Of a stretch of 64,000 bases of DNA, positions 26,234 through 36,431 are shown piece after piece (within the stretch, counting starts at the first letter, position 1; each line of letters begins with the position of its first letter). Source of the DNA: Chlamydiia bacterium (lineage in GTDB: Bacteria; Chlamydiota; Chlamydiia; Chlamydiales; Simkaniaceae); contig JAUIEV010000001.1 of the NCBI GenBank assembly GCA_030429605.1, positions 400,380 through 464,379 on the forward strand, given 5' to 3'. A program made the translations under genes and the position numbers. The notes below the pieces were generated by a model. The model saw only the letters and a program-made list of their open reading frames with translations. It did no database searches and was not told the origin of the DNA.

Positions 26234-27337
26234 ATGTCGGTTAAGTATGGCAAGTTTGAAATGCCTACCAAAATCCAAGTTGATGAGGGGAAATCTAACA
26301 CCTTCGCACGTTTTATCGCAGAACCGTTCGAGCGAGGGTTTGGACACACTGTTGGTAATGCTCTGCGTCGCGTTATGCTTACGTCGCTTGAATCACCAGC
26401 GCTGATTTCGATTGCGATTGAGGGCATTCCTCATGAATACACAGCTGTTGAAGGCATTATTGAAGACATGACACACATTATCCTGAACTGCAAAAGAGGA
26501 ATGCTTCGAAAGCTTCCGACTGAGGGTTCTGGACAATCTTTACATAAAGAGCCTGTGCGACTGTCTAAAACGCTTGATATCACAGCGGCAATGCTTGAAG
26601 AAAATGGTGGACAATACAAAGTAACATTCGGTGATCTCATTGCAGAATCAGACTTTGAAGTTGTGAATCCTGATCTTCATGTATTTACAGTTACGCAGCC
26701 AATGACAAGACGCATTGATGCAAGAATTGCAGTAGGAAGAGGATATGTTCCTTCAGAAAGACTAGAGCTAGAGAATAGAACTGCAGAAGAAATCATCCTA
26801 GATGCATGTTTTTCTCCTGTTCGCCTCGTGAACTACTTCGTAGAGAATACGCGTGTTGGGCAGGATACTGACTACGATAGGCTTGTTCTTGAAGTGACAA
26901 CTGATGGAAGAATTACTCCAGAGGAAGCGTTAAACTTTGCCACACAGATTTTAACTGTACATCTTAACGTTTTCCAAGAGCTGCAGTATACACCACTTAC
27001 TTTTGATGAAATTGAGGAAGAAGAAGACACTGATAGAGATGCTCTTCTTGCGAAACTAGCACTGAAAATTAGCGAAATTGAGCTTTCAGTACGTTCAACG
27101 AATTGTCTTGCACAGGCAAATATTGATACTATTGCAGAGCTTGTGGTTATGCCAGAATCAGAGATGCTTCGTTTCAGAAATTTTGGAAAGAAATCACTCA
27201 ATGAAATTAAAGCAAAGCTTGAAGAAATGGGACTACATCTTGGAATGGATCTCGCGAGATACGGGATCAACCGTGATAACGTAAGAGATATAGTCCAGGA
27301 ATATCTTAATGAGAAAATGGGGCAAGATCTACAATGA
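26234..27337 (+). CDS. rpoA: RNA polymerase alpha subunit
   Basis: Alpha dimerises to start assembly of RNA polymerase. In this 367-residue protein the N-terminal domain shows [27 protein letters not shown] and the [16 protein letters not shown] segment. The C-terminal domain (about 285-350) contains [48 protein letters not shown], the helix-hairpin-helix that contacts DNA UP elements. Its stop overlaps rplQ by four bases. Confidence 0.97.
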   Translation: MSVKYGKFEMPTKIQVDEGKSNTFARFIAEPFERGFGHTVGNALRRVMLTSLESPALISIAIEGIPHEYTAVEGIIEDMTHIILNCKRGMLRKLPTEGSGQSLHKEPVRLSKTLDITAAMLEENGGQYKVTFGDLIAESDFEVVNPDLHVFTVTQPMTRRIDARIAVGRGYVPSERLELENRTAEEIILDACFSPVRLVNYFVENTRVGQDTDYDRLVLEVTTDGRITPEEALNFATQILTVHLNVFQELQYTPLTFDEIEEEEDTDRDALLAKLALKISEIELSVRSTNCLAQANIDTIAELVVMPESEMLRFRNFGKKSLNEIKAKLEEMGLHLGMDLARYGINRDNVRDIVQEYLNEKMGQDLQ

Positions 27338-27756
27338 GACATGCTAAAAGGACATTCAAGATAGGCAGAACAGCGTCACATAGACGATGTCTCATCGCGA
27401 ACCAGCTCAAGTCGCTTGTTGAACACGAGCGAATTGAAACAACTGTTACTAAAGCGAAAGAGCTTCGACGACATGCTGATAGACTTATCACGTATGCAAA
27501 AAAAGGAACACTTGCATCTACACGACAAATCATCTCAAAAATGATGGTTAGTTATAATGCTCTTACACCAAAAGAGCAACGAGCTGCAAAAGCTGGTGAC
27601 ACATCAGCGTACAATACTGATAGAAGAGTTGTGAAAAAACTCGTTGACGTTATTGCACCTCGAATGAAAGACAGAGCAGGTGGATATACAAGAATTGTTC
27701 GTGTGCAAAGCCGACAAGGTGATGCTGCAGAAACTTGTATCATCGAATTCGTTTAA
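27334..27756 (+). CDS. rplQ: 50S ribosomal protein L17
   Basis: The 140-residue protein begins [51 protein letters not shown], which is the core L17 signature. It is the last gene of the ribosomal cluster and a strong hairpin follows five bases after its stop. Confidence 0.96.
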   Translation: MRHAKRTFKIGRTASHRRCLIANQLKSLVEHERIETTVTKAKELRRHADRLITYAKKGTLASTRQIISKMMVSYNALTPKEQRAAKAGDTSAYNTDRRVVKKLVDVIAPRMKDRAGGYTRIVRVQSRQGDAAETCIIEFV

Positions 27757-27760
27757 TTTT

Positions 27761-28864
<1,104 letters not shown>

Positions 28865-29018
28865 AGAACATTTTCAGGCCATGCTAAGCACGATGATTTC
28901 TCTGTCTGGTATTGTAGGGCATTGTAGAGATCCAAAATATAAAAATGGCCAGTTGAAAAATATATAACCGAAAACGTAGCGGCTTTTTTTGAAGCCAACC
29001 GTAAGAAGGAATAGACAC

Positions 29019-29774
29019 GTGAATTTTACTCGAGATCCAATTATTGAAACAGTTATAACACCTAAAGAAGGATTTAAACTTCAGGTACGACCTAGCAGTG
29101 GAGCAGGTGATGATTACCAAGTAGATGCTGTTGAAGTTGTCGCATTTGGCAATGCCTTTTTTTTCAGATCACTTGAAAAGCCCAAAGCATTTCTTTTGCC
29201 AATCTCTGACTATGAGATTGTAGAAGTGAAAGAGACGAGGGTTGTTCTTAAAAAAGCTTCAATCGATAAGCCTATCAAGATTGCTGGAGGACGAAAGCAA
29301 CAACCGAAAGCTGAACCAAAAGAAGAACCAAAGCAAGTTGAAGAAGCAACAAGTAGTGAAGAAAAAGAAGAAGAGCCAGTAAAAAAAGGGAGAAAACGGA
29401 AGAAGTCTCGATCCCGAAAAAATAGCAAGCCAGAAAAAAATGAAGGAGAAGCATCAACTCCTGAAGTAGTTGCAGAAGAAGGAACTGAAGCAGCGCCTCC
29501 ACCTCGAAAGATGAGAGCGCTCATTCCTCCTCCATCTGCGCTTATCTCTGAAAGTATAAGTAAATACAAAGATTCAGTGACGACAACAGAGGAAATGCTT
29601 CCAGAAGGTATCGAAGGAAGCACAACCGGTGAGGCAATAGAAGATATGCCAAAGCCAAAAGAAACGCCACAAGATAAAGAAGAAGAGACCCTTGAAGAAT
29701 ATCATCCACAAGAAGATGAAACGTTAGATCAAGGGATTATTGAAGACCAATCAATCGATGAAGACGAAAAATAA
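29019..29774 (+). CDS. Conserved chlamydial protein with acidic/basic low-complexity tail (CT504-like)
   Basis: The first about 90 residues form a folded domain (FTRDPIIETVITPKEGFKLQVR, then VDAVEVVAFGNAFFFRS). Residues about 95-145 are a charged linker with a strongly basic cluster (KKGRKRKKSRSRKNSK), and the remainder is acidic and Pro/Glu-rich. I start it at the GTG at 29019, which has AAGAAGGA eight bases upstream; an in-frame ATG at 28989 lacks a site. The gene after gapA in Chlamydia is CT504, a hypothetical protein that, as far as I recall, has the same kind of start and tail. The basic patch suggests nucleic-acid binding, but this is inference. Confidence 0.7.
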   Translation: MNFTRDPIIETVITPKEGFKLQVRPSSGAGDDYQVDAVEVVAFGNAFFFRSLEKPKAFLLPISDYEIVEVKETRVVLKKASIDKPIKIAGGRKQQPKAEPKEEPKQVEEATSSEEKEEEPVKKGRKRKKSRSRKNSKPEKNEGEASTPEVVAEEGTEAAPPPRKMRALIPPPSALISESISKYKDSVTTTEEMLPEGIEGSTTGEAIEDMPKPKETPQDKEEETLEEYHPQEDETLDQGIIEDQSIDEDEK

Positions 29775-29783
29775 GCTAAATCG

Positions 29784-29812
29784 TTGAAACAATAACGGTA
29801 ACACGCTAAACT
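29784..29812 (+). promoter_or_regulatory. Promoter of tRNA-Leu(UAA)
   Basis: The -35 box TTGAAA (29784-29789) and the -10 box TAAACT (29807-29812) are separated by 17 bases. The start would be near 29819, about 29 bases before the mature tRNA. An imperfect hairpin (AGCTC/GAGCT) sits in the leader. Confidence 0.5.
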
Positions 29813-29847
29813 TATGGGCCAGCTCATTTCGAGCTCGGCCATCTATC

Positions 29848-29931
29848 GCTCGGATGGTGGAATTGGTAGACACAAGGGACTTAAAATCCCTTGGGAGCAA
29901 TCCCGTGCGGGTTCGAGTCCCGCTCCGAGCA
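29848..29931 (+). tRNA. tRNA-Leu(UAA)
   Basis: The acceptor arms GCTCGGA (29848-29854) and TCCGAGC pair, the discriminator is A at 29931, and there is a long class II variable arm (GGGA/TCCC). The anticodon stem AGGGA/TCCCT carries the loop CTTAAAA with anticodon TAA. The T arm has GGGTTCGAGTCCC. The CCA is not encoded. The 3' half is the attachment site of the island that follows: a 16-base block in the anticodon arm (29876-29891) and the T arm/acceptor reappear at 42480-42535. Confidence 0.95.
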
Positions 29932-30000
29932 ACTAATTATCAGCGGTTTAGGGAGTAAAATTCCACAGACTCCTTGAACCCTTTCTAAAACTCTCAATTT

Positions 30001-30057
30001 TGTCCAACTCCTGTCCAACTTTTCTCAAACCATTGACTTCTTGAAGAGTTGTCCAAC
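30001..30057 (+). repeat. Left-end TGTCCAAC direct repeats (putative integrase arm sites)
   Basis: TGTCCAAC occurs at 30001-30008, 30012-30019 and 30050-30057. The first two are 11 bases apart, one helical turn. The same pair in the same orientation and spacing occurs at the right end (42342-42360), directly outside the second integrase. Such end-specific repeats are typical of arm-type binding sites for tyrosine integrase or excisionase; binding is inferred. Confidence 0.5.
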
Positions 30058-30139
30058 CGTATGTCCTGTCTTTTCTTACCTTACCATCTGATGCATGCTT
30101 TTCTGTCTTTTTGCAGCCTATTTTTTCACCTCCAAAACT

Positions 30140-30165
30140 CTGTACAATAGTGAAATATTGTACAG
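30140..30165. promoter_or_regulatory. Perfect 10-bp inverted repeat upstream of the Pgp8-like recombinase
   Basis: CTGTACAATA (30140-30149) and TATTGTACAG (30156-30165) are perfect inverted repeats around a six-base spacer. The geometry is that of an operator for a dimeric helix-turn-helix repressor. It lies 48 bases before the recombinase start. No repressor gene is recognised next to it. Confidence 0.5.
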
Positions 30166-30213
30166 AAACACACTGATGCGGTATGATGTGGCTTTATACG
30201 AAGGTTGGTGTAA

Positions 30214-31368
30214 ATGAAAGATTTTGATGACAACATCAGACTCCCCACTCAAGAAGAACTTGAAGCTATTCAAAAAGAAAATCCAGATGTGAACATCATC
30301 CCCATGGATGAGGAGCTTTTTAAGAAGGGGCGCGAAGAGTTTCAACAGAGGCAAAAGGACGAGGAAGAGTTCCCCATCCTGAAAACGACTCCAGAAGGGC
30401 TAGACCTCTTTGCTGCTCAACAAGACCTGAAGAAAAGCCGCTCACTTTTCATACAGAAGCTTGAATACACGCCAATCAAGTTTGCTATTGAGGATTGGCT
30501 TAAAAATCTTCACGGTGAAACAAGGCGGAATTATGCCTACTACATCACCGACATGATGAAGCGTGAAATCATTCCTGAGTTTGATGGAAACGGTAACGAA
30601 TTTACGGTGGGTCACTTCAACTATACACCTCACGAGAGAGTCATCGACTTCATTAAAACGATTGAGGACTGGAGTGAAGGGACTAGGCAAGTTCGAGCCG
30701 CTTGTTACATCAGTTTTACTTCTTATTTGAGTCGTATTTCTCAGGGGTGGTTCAGAAAAGCAGAGCCTTCAACGCTTGCCTCTAACAAGACCTTCTATTC
30801 AGTGAGGGATAAGTGTGAAACCAAAGCTCTTACGCTCCATGAATGGCACAGGTTCATAGATGCGCTTTACAAGATAAATGAACGCGATGCTCTTATTGCA
30901 AAAGCCATGCTTCAAGGGGCTAAAAGAGTTTCTGAAGTGCTTTCTTTGAGGCTGGACCAAATAGACTTTGAAAGACGGCTTATCAGCTTCCGTCAGAGCA
31001 AGACGGGTGGAACTATTCGAGAAATCCCGATTACCTATCCTGAGTCATTCATGAGAGAACTCACAGCTTACATCGAAAGCACCCAGAAGGAAAGAGGAGA
31101 AGGCAAGACAGTTTTTATTACCAATTCAGGAAAGCAGGTGTACCGTACCCAGCTCAATGCGACTTTTGAGAAGGCAAGCGTTATAGCTAGCCTCCCTAAG
31201 GTAACTCCGCACGTTTTAAGAGCCTCCTGGGTCACATTAGCCAAAGAGCAGGGCATTCCCGATTCTGAAGTGATGAAGGTGACAGGACATACCTCTTCAA
31301 AAATGATTTACGCATACGACAAGACTAGTGCAGTTGAGAACTACTCAAAAAAGTTGGTGCTGATTTGA
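30214..31368 (+). CDS. Chlamydial plasmid Pgp8/Pgp7-like tyrosine recombinase
   Basis: The 384-residue protein has a tyrosine recombinase catalytic domain: R238 in MLQGAKRVSEVLSL, K263, H333-xx-R336 in TPHVLRASWV, H359 in VMKVTGHTSSKM and a Tyr at 366 or 368 in IYAYDK. The SAM-like core-binding domain contains WSEGTRQVRAACYISFTSYL. This segment, the ITYPESFM stretch and the terminus KKLVLI closely match what I remember of Pgp8 from the Chlamydia virulence plasmid. The first about 75 residues are an acidic extension not expected in Pgp8. It is the first gene inside the left end of the island and probably catalyses integration or resolution. Confidence 0.88.
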   Translation: MKDFDDNIRLPTQEELEAIQKENPDVNIIPMDEELFKKGREEFQQRQKDEEEFPILKTTPEGLDLFAAQQDLKKSRSLFIQKLEYTPIKFAIEDWLKNLHGETRRNYAYYITDMMKREIIPEFDGNGNEFTVGHFNYTPHERVIDFIKTIEDWSEGTRQVRAACYISFTSYLSRISQGWFRKAEPSTLASNKTFYSVRDKCETKALTLHEWHRFIDALYKINERDALIAKAMLQGAKRVSEVLSLRLDQIDFERRLISFRQSKTGGTIREIPITYPESFMRELTAYIESTQKERGEGKTVFITNSGKQVYRTQLNATFEKASVIASLPKVTPHVLRASWVTLAKEQGIPDSEVMKVTGHTSSKMIYAYDKTSAVENYSKKLVLI

Positions 31369-31383
31369 TGACGTAGGAATCCA

Positions 31384-33090
31384 ATGCTTATTTCACCTAG
31401 AGAGTACCAGTCCGAAGCTCTAGAAGCTGTCTCAGAGTATCGGGCAAATGGAATCACAAGACAGCTCATAAGCCTACCTACAGGATGCGGAAAGACCGTT
31501 GTGTTTGCCCTTCTGGCAAAAGAAATCAATGTCAAAACTCTTGTAATAGCTCATACAGAAGAACTCATCAAACAGGCTGTTTCTAAGTTCAGGGTTGTAT
31601 GGCCCGAAGTAGATATCGGTATTGTGAAGGCTGAGTCTGATGATACAGATGCGCAGGTAGTCGTAGCCTCTATTCAAACAGCTTCAAAGCCTAAAAGGCT
31701 CGCCAAACTCAAAGAGCAAGGGTTTGGGTTAATAATAGTAGATGAAGCCCATCATGCTACAGCCGCTTCATATGCCACGGTAATTGAGGAGCTGGGATTT
31801 TTACAGGACCAAACAGACAAGCTTTTAGTAGGTGTAACAGCCACACCAAAACGCAGCGACGGCGTGGGAATTGGGGCTATCTTTCAGGAGATTGTTTTTG
31901 AGAGGTCCATGCACACGATGATACGCAGCGGCTACCTCTCTCCTCTAATAGGAAAGCAGGTTTTCACAAAAGTGGAACTTGCTAGGGTTGGGATGAGCAA
32001 GGGAGATTTCATTGCATCCGAGCTTTCTAAGGTGGTCAATACTCCAGAGCGAAATCGCCTTATTGTCGATAATTACACCGATTATGCACTAGATAGAACA
32101 AAGGCTCTGGCGTTTTGTGTAGATGTGCAGCACGCCAAAGATTTAGCAGCAGCCTTTCAAGAGAAGAGAATATCTGCCGAAGCTGTATATGGAGCAATGT
32201 CAGATGAAGAGAGGGCGAAAGTTCTGGGAGGGTTCGCAAAGGGCGACTATTCCGTTTTGACCAATTGCCAGCTTCTTACTGAAGGATTTGATGAGCCCAG
32301 CATCGATTGTGTGATTATGGGAAGACCCACGCAATCCACTTCGCTATTCACTCAAATGATTGGACGCGGGACAAGAACCTTTCCACTCAAACAAGACTGT
32401 TTGGTGCTTGATTTTACCGATAACGCTACTAAACACACACTGTGTACCTACAAAAACACCCTCGACGGTGCTGTAGCCTCTTTATTTGAGGAAAGGTCGG
32501 TTAAAGAGCCTGAGGAATGCAATGAGTCTCTTGAAGGTAAAACAGACGATTCTAGAGACTATGATGCAGTCAAAATTTTAGAGGAACGCATTGAGGAGAT
32601 ATCTTTCTTTGATAGCATTCATTTTGCATGGAATCCAGTAGGTGAATCATGGCACTTGATACTTGCAGCTAATAGAGAAGTTTGGGTTGTCCCTTTTGAA
32701 GATGGCTTTTATGTAAAGGCCTACAAAGACAAAGAAATGCATCTTCTTTCCAAGCGGGTTCTTCCTCTCAACTATGCATTGGGTGTTGCAGAGGATTGGG
32801 CGAGAAAGCAAACCACTAAGAGTGCATGGGCTCGTAAAGACGCAGCATGGAGAGCCGAACCAGCCACTCAAAAGCAAAAAGAAACCCTTACTAGATGCGG
32901 GATTTCCTTTTCAGAAGACATCTCTAAAGGGCAGGCGTCTCAGCTGTTAGATGGGAGATTCAATGAACCCGCCACCATCAAACAGGTTTATTGGCTCAGA
33001 GCGAATGGAGTGAACATACCTCACAGCATAACGAAAGTAGAAGCCAGAAGGCTGATAGCTCAAAAGACTCAATCTACTAGCAGATTTTAG
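31384..33090 (+). CDS. DEXH-box superfamily II helicase (type III restriction/SSL2-like)
   Basis: The 568-residue protein contains the two RecA-like helicase lobes. Walker A is LPTGCGKT at 31-38, the DEAH box is D120-E-A-H123 in IIVDEAHHA, motif III is VGVTATPKR, and motif VI is QMIGRGTRTF. The last about 200 residues form an accessory domain with repeats of a KQKETLTRCGISF-type segment, which look like helicase C-terminal helical repeats. It begins 15 bases after the recombinase stop and is followed by two small phage-type genes. A role in element DNA processing or replication is likely; no methyltransferase or nuclease partner is present. Confidence 0.85.
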   Translation: MLISPREYQSEALEAVSEYRANGITRQLISLPTGCGKTVVFALLAKEINVKTLVIAHTEELIKQAVSKFRVVWPEVDIGIVKAESDDTDAQVVVASIQTASKPKRLAKLKEQGFGLIIVDEAHHATAASYATVIEELGFLQDQTDKLLVGVTATPKRSDGVGIGAIFQEIVFERSMHTMIRSGYLSPLIGKQVFTKVELARVGMSKGDFIASELSKVVNTPERNRLIVDNYTDYALDRTKALAFCVDVQHAKDLAAAFQEKRISAEAVYGAMSDEERAKVLGGFAKGDYSVLTNCQLLTEGFDEPSIDCVIMGRPTQSTSLFTQMIGRGTRTFPLKQDCLVLDFTDNATKHTLCTYKNTLDGAVASLFEERSVKEPEECNESLEGKTDDSRDYDAVKILEERIEEISFFDSIHFAWNPVGESWHLILAANREVWVVPFEDGFYVKAYKDKEMHLLSKRVLPLNYALGVAEDWARKQTTKSAWARKDAAWRAEPATQKQKETLTRCGISFSEDISKGQASQLLDGRFNEPATIKQVYWLRANGVNIPHSITKVEARRLIAQKTQSTSRF

Positions 33091-33103
33091 AAGGAGAAAC
33101 AAG

Positions 33104-33790
33104 ATGACAGAATCAACAAAAGAATTAGAAAAGAAGGTGGAGCACCCAAAACCAAAGGCTCCATCAAAAGAAGAAGCAGCCCTGGTGTGCCGATGGTGGG
33201 ACAGAGGGAAAGAAGCAGACAATGGGCTCAAGGCGGTTATTGATGTCGATGGAGAGTCCATAGGGAGCATCAAATTTGCGTTGCACGGAAAGTCTCCTGA
33301 AGACCCAGGGTATAACAACCTACTAAGTGCGAAAATATATGAGACCTTTGGAGTTTACGACAGGAACGCCGCCGGGAATGCTTTTAGCGACTGTGTAAAT
33401 TGCTTTTTGACTAGTTCTGCAGTGAATGTTGAATTAATGGACTACGATGAAGCCAAAAGGACATTAGAAAGCCACTGCTACAACGTACTGACCCTTTTCC
33501 AGGAGTTGAGACCTAAAGATTCCTTTGAGCTTATGATGGTCACCAAAGTGATTATCCTAGACCACCTTTCGACTAAAGAGTTCATAGCTGGTGCATGTAA
33601 GGGTTCCGAGGAGCTAAGAACCTCCAGACAATCCCGAGGAATCAAGCTTTCTAGGCTTTTCATGGAGTTCAAGGAGAAGCTTGATAAACACCGAAAACCA
33701 GAACAACAAATCCATGTGCAGCACAATCACATTTACAATGAAGGGCAGGCTATCATAGGCTCCAACCTCTCCACAGGAGGGGGTAGGTGA
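33104..33790 (+). CDS. Island protein of unknown function with QAIIG-type C-terminus
   Basis: The 228-residue, mostly helical protein has no membrane segments. The N-terminus is Lys/Glu-rich, and the C-terminus reads HVQHNHIYNEGQAIIGSN. Proteins with a similar His-rich plus GQAIVG tail occur, as I remember, in mobile regions of other intracellular bacteria, next to small HGG-type zinc-ribbon genes, and here the neighbour is such a gene. It begins 13 bases after the helicase stop. Function unknown. Confidence 0.65.
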   Translation: MTESTKELEKKVEHPKPKAPSKEEAALVCRWWDRGKEADNGLKAVIDVDGESIGSIKFALHGKSPEDPGYNNLLSAKIYETFGVYDRNAAGNAFSDCVNCFLTSSAVNVELMDYDEAKRTLESHCYNVLTLFQELRPKDSFELMMVTKVIILDHLSTKEFIAGACKGSEELRTSRQSRGIKLSRLFMEFKEKLDKHRKPEQQIHVQHNHIYNEGQAIIGSNLSTGGGR

Positions 33791-33824
33791 AAATTTGGAA
33801 GACAATCTCATGAAGGAGTGAAAC

Positions 33825-34070
33825 ATGGTCCAGTGCAAAGCAAAAAGCAAAAGAAGCGGGGTTCAATGCAGAAAACATGCCGTGAAAGGGAAGGCAGTTT
33901 GCCGCATTCATGGGGCTTATGCAGGAATCAAAACTCCCGAGGGAATATCTCGCATGAAAGCCTCAAAGATAAAGCATGGTAATTTCACTAAAGAAGCCTT
34001 TCAAGAACGTCGGGCATTTAGAGAGCTAATGAAAGAGTGTAAGGATTGTTTGAGCGCGGCCAATGTGTAA
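33825..34070 (+). CDS. Small Cys/His zinc-ribbon-like protein (HGGXSTG-type, phage/mobile)
   Basis: The 81-residue basic protein starts with QCKAKSKRSGVQCRKHAVKGKAVCRIHGAYAG: four Cys/His-rich positions followed by a Gly-rich stretch with Thr-Pro-Glu-Gly. This is the pattern of the small HGGXSTG domain proteins found near terminases and in mobile elements, here with HGAYAG replacing HGGXSTG. DNA binding is inferred. It is the last gene of the left plus-strand block; the next gene is convergent. Confidence 0.6.
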   Translation: MVQCKAKSKRSGVQCRKHAVKGKAVCRIHGAYAGIKTPEGISRMKASKIKHGNFTKEAFQERRAFRELMKECKDCLSAANV

Positions 34071-34151
34071 CAGTTATACATAAGATGTTTATCCAGGTTC
34101 TTCGATGGTTTTGTGTGGTTCTTCAAAATTAATCCTAAAATTTTAAACCTA

Positions 34152-36179
34152 TTAAGAAACACTATCAGGAGCAAAAGATGATTTAAGTCGCATCAATCTA
34201 AGTCCATTTAATATAACTAATATAGCAACTCCAGAATCAGCTCCTATCGCGAACTCAAGACTGGCCAGCCCAAAAACAGCTAAAACAATAAAGATTAATT
34301 TCACGCCCAAAGAAACAGTAATATTTTGCTTGATAATTTGAAGCGTTTTTTTTCCAAGAAAAATAGAGAAAGGTACATTAAGGAGGTTGTTGTTCATTAG
34401 CGCAATGTCAGCTGTTTCAATGGCTACATCTGAACCTCCTACTCCCATTGCCATCCCTACGTTGGCAAGAGCTAAAGCCGGAGCATCATTAACTCCATCT
34501 CCGACCATTAAGACAGATTTATGTTCTTTTTTAAGTTCATCTATTTTTTCTGTTTTTTCCTGAGGAAGCAGAGCGGCATAAACAATGTTAATTCCGATTT
34601 TATTGGCAATGAAATTAGCAGCGTATTCATTGTCCCCCGTAAGTATCGCCGATGTAATACTCATCTCATTCAATATATTTACTGATTCTTCTGCTTCATT
34701 TCTTATAACGTCAGAGATTGCTATAACACCTATTATTTGATTGTCTTCTCGAACTATAACTACTGTCTTTCCTTCTTTCTCTAAATCACTAATACTGTTT
34801 GAAACATTATCTGGTATCTCAACCCCCATGAATTTAATGTTTCCAATTGCATGTTCTAATCCAGAGCAACTAATACAAGTTGCTTTTCCGCCTTTACCGG
34901 CTATATTTTCATATTTTTCCATTACATGAGGAGTTATTCCTTTTTCCTGAACATAATTTAAAATACTCTTGGATAAAGGATGGGAAGAAAATCCTTCAAT
35001 TCCAGCGGCGTCAGCTAAAACCTCTTCTTCTGTGTGGTCCCCGCAGGAGATTACATTCGTGACATAAGGCTCTCCTAAGGTTAGAGTTCTTGTCTTATCA
35101 AACGCTACTATCTTAACTTTTCCAATTTCTTCAAGATGAACACCTCCTTTGATTAAAATTCCACGTCTTGCTGCTCCTCCGATTGCTGACGCTATTGAGA
35201 TAGGGGTCGAGATTACTAAGGCGCAAGGACAAGCAATGACTAAAAGAACCAAAGCTCTATATAACCATTCAACAAAGATGCCTCCAAATAACACAGGGAT
35301 AGCGATAAAAACACAAGCTCCAACCACAATTAGAGGAGTATAATATTTAGCAAATTTATCAATGAATTCTTGCGTTGGGGCGCGTGATTTCTGCGCATCT
35401 TCAATAAGCTTTACTATTTTATTAAATGTTGAGTCTTTATTTTCTTTCGTAACCTCAATTTCCAAAAAACCATTCTGATTAAGAGTTCCAGAAAAAACAG
35501 TATCTCCTTCTCTTTTATCGACAGGGATGGACTCTCCTGTTAGCATCGATTCATCAATTGACGAGCTTCCCTTAATCACTTTTCCATCTAATGGAATCAT
35601 CTCTCCTGGCTTAACCAAAAAAATATCTCTGATTTTTACTGACTCTACAGAAACCGTCTCTCCAGTTTTCAAAAGAGCTGTCTTAGGAGCCTTTTTTAAA
35701 AGAGTTTCTACTGATTTTTTAGATTTTTCTATGCCATAATCTTCGAAAAACTCCGCTAATGAAAAGAAAAAAATAACTGCAGCCGCCTCACCTATTTGAT
35801 TAATATAGATAGCTCCAAGAGAGGCGATTACGACCAAAAAATTAATATTCAGGAATTTTTGCCTAAATATTCCTTTGATTGCAGAAATCAAGACAAAATA
35901 TCCACCAGAAAATATGGATAGATAATAAAATAAGAGTGATTCGGTTTTAAAACTTAATAGACTTAAGAGGAAAGCTATTAATATAGCTATTCCAGAAATA
36001 AGAGTAAGAAATTTTTTCCAGAAGTTAGTTTTTACCATATCCATGACTACTTTTTTAATGCCTTTCTCTAATGGCTCATAGCATAGAACCCAAAAAATCA
36101 CAAACTTATTTACAAAGTCATATTTTTCACTGTTGCTACCATCATGAGTATCCGTACTTAACCCACCTTGTTCTGTCAA
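34152..36179 (-). CDS. Heavy-metal P1B-type ATPase (ZntA/CadA-like) with altered DKTGT motif
   Basis: The protein has the metal-transporting P-type ATPase layout: several N-terminal membrane helices, the actuator motif TGES (214-217), the metal-binding CPC (317-319), the phosphorylation Asp D361, the SHPL motif and [14 protein letters not shown] with SHPL points to Zn/Cd/Pb export. The invariant DKTGT reads DKTRT (Arg364 from AGA, one base from GGA), which should impair phosphorylation. There is no N-terminal HMA domain. The true start may be the Met at residue 46 or 48; the extension before it looks unrelated. The gene is more AT-rich than its neighbours, suggesting a separate acquisition. 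Confidence 0.85.
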   Translation of the reverse strand: MTEQGGLSTDTHDGSNSEKYDFVNKFVIFWVLCYEPLEKGIKKVVMDMVKTNFWKKFLTLISGIAILIAFLLSLLSFKTESLLFYYLSIFSGGYFVLISAIKGIFRQKFLNINFLVVIASLGAIYINQIGEAAAVIFFFSLAEFFEDYGIEKSKKSVETLLKKAPKTALLKTGETVSVESVKIRDIFLVKPGEMIPLDGKVIKGSSSIDESMLTGESIPVDKREGDTVFSGTLNQNGFLEIEVTKENKDSTFNKIVKLIEDAQKSRAPTQEFIDKFAKYYTPLIVVGACVFIAIPVLFGGIFVEWLYRALVLLVIACPCALVISTPISIASAIGGAARRGILIKGGVHLEEIGKVKIVAFDKTRTLTLGEPYVTNVISCGDHTEEEVLADAAGIEGFSSHPLSKSILNYVQEKGITPHVMEKYENIAGKGGKATCISCSGLEHAIGNIKFMGVEIPDNVSNSISDLEKEGKTVVIVREDNQIIGVIAISDVIRNEAEESVNILNEMSITSAILTGDNEYAANFIANKIGINIVYAALLPQEKTEKIDELKKEHKSVLMVGDGVNDAPALALANVGMAMGVGGSDVAIETADIALMNNNLLNVPFSIFLGKKTLQIIKQNITVSLGVKLIFIVLAVFGLASLEFAIGADSGVAILVILNGLRLMRLKSSFAPDSVS

Positions 36180-36293
36180 GAAGGTTAAGTAAATTCAATT
36201 CAAAAAAAATTTCTTTTTGAGTTGGGAAAAATGGTGAATTTGCTAGCCCCATAGTCAGAAACGAAGGGGCGATAAGCAAAGAGGGCAAAGCCC

Positions 36294-36313
36294 TTATAGT
36301 ACTTATACTATAA
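36294..36313. promoter_or_regulatory. Short perfect palindrome between ATPase and iterons
   Basis: TTATAGTA (36294-36301) and TACTATAA (36306-36313) are inverted repeats around CTTA. A small GGGC/GCCC hairpin (36283-36293) lies immediately to its left. It may be a protein-binding site of the replication region; the region 36180-36431 contains no gene. Confidence 0.35.
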
Positions 36314-36356
36314 CGTTGGCCTTTTTTGAGGATTTTCTCTCGGGGACGATATAAAA

Positions 36357-36422
36357 GCTCGTGTCCTATCTAACGTAAGCTTGTGTCCCATCTAACGTAA
36401 GCTCGTATCCTATCTCTTTAAA
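36357..36422. repeat. Three tandem 22-bp iterons, candidate origin
   Basis: Three head-to-tail 22-base units occupy 36357-36378, 36379-36400 and 36401-36422. Each begins GCTYGTRTCCYATCT; the first two continue with AACGTAA, and the third is degenerate at that end. They lie ten bases beyond the 3' end of the putative replication protein gene. Tandem 22-bp repeats are also a known feature of the chlamydial plasmid origin, which supports an ori role here. Confidence 0.6.
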
Positions 36423-36431
36423 CACTGAAAA

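Noticed and set aside
28865..29018. Terminator after gapA formed by GGCTT and AAGCC around a T-run
   Set aside because: The T-run is the loop and not the tail, and the stem is only five bases, so it is not a credible terminator.
29300..29600. Long open frames on the minus strand across the CT504-like gene
   Set aside because: They mirror the purine-rich low-complexity coding strand and have no start signals or family resemblance.
36061..36240. Possible insertion-sequence remnant at the start of the P-type ATPase
   Set aside because: The first 45 codons look unrelated to ATPases, but I see neither terminal inverted repeats nor a transposase motif, so no element is called.
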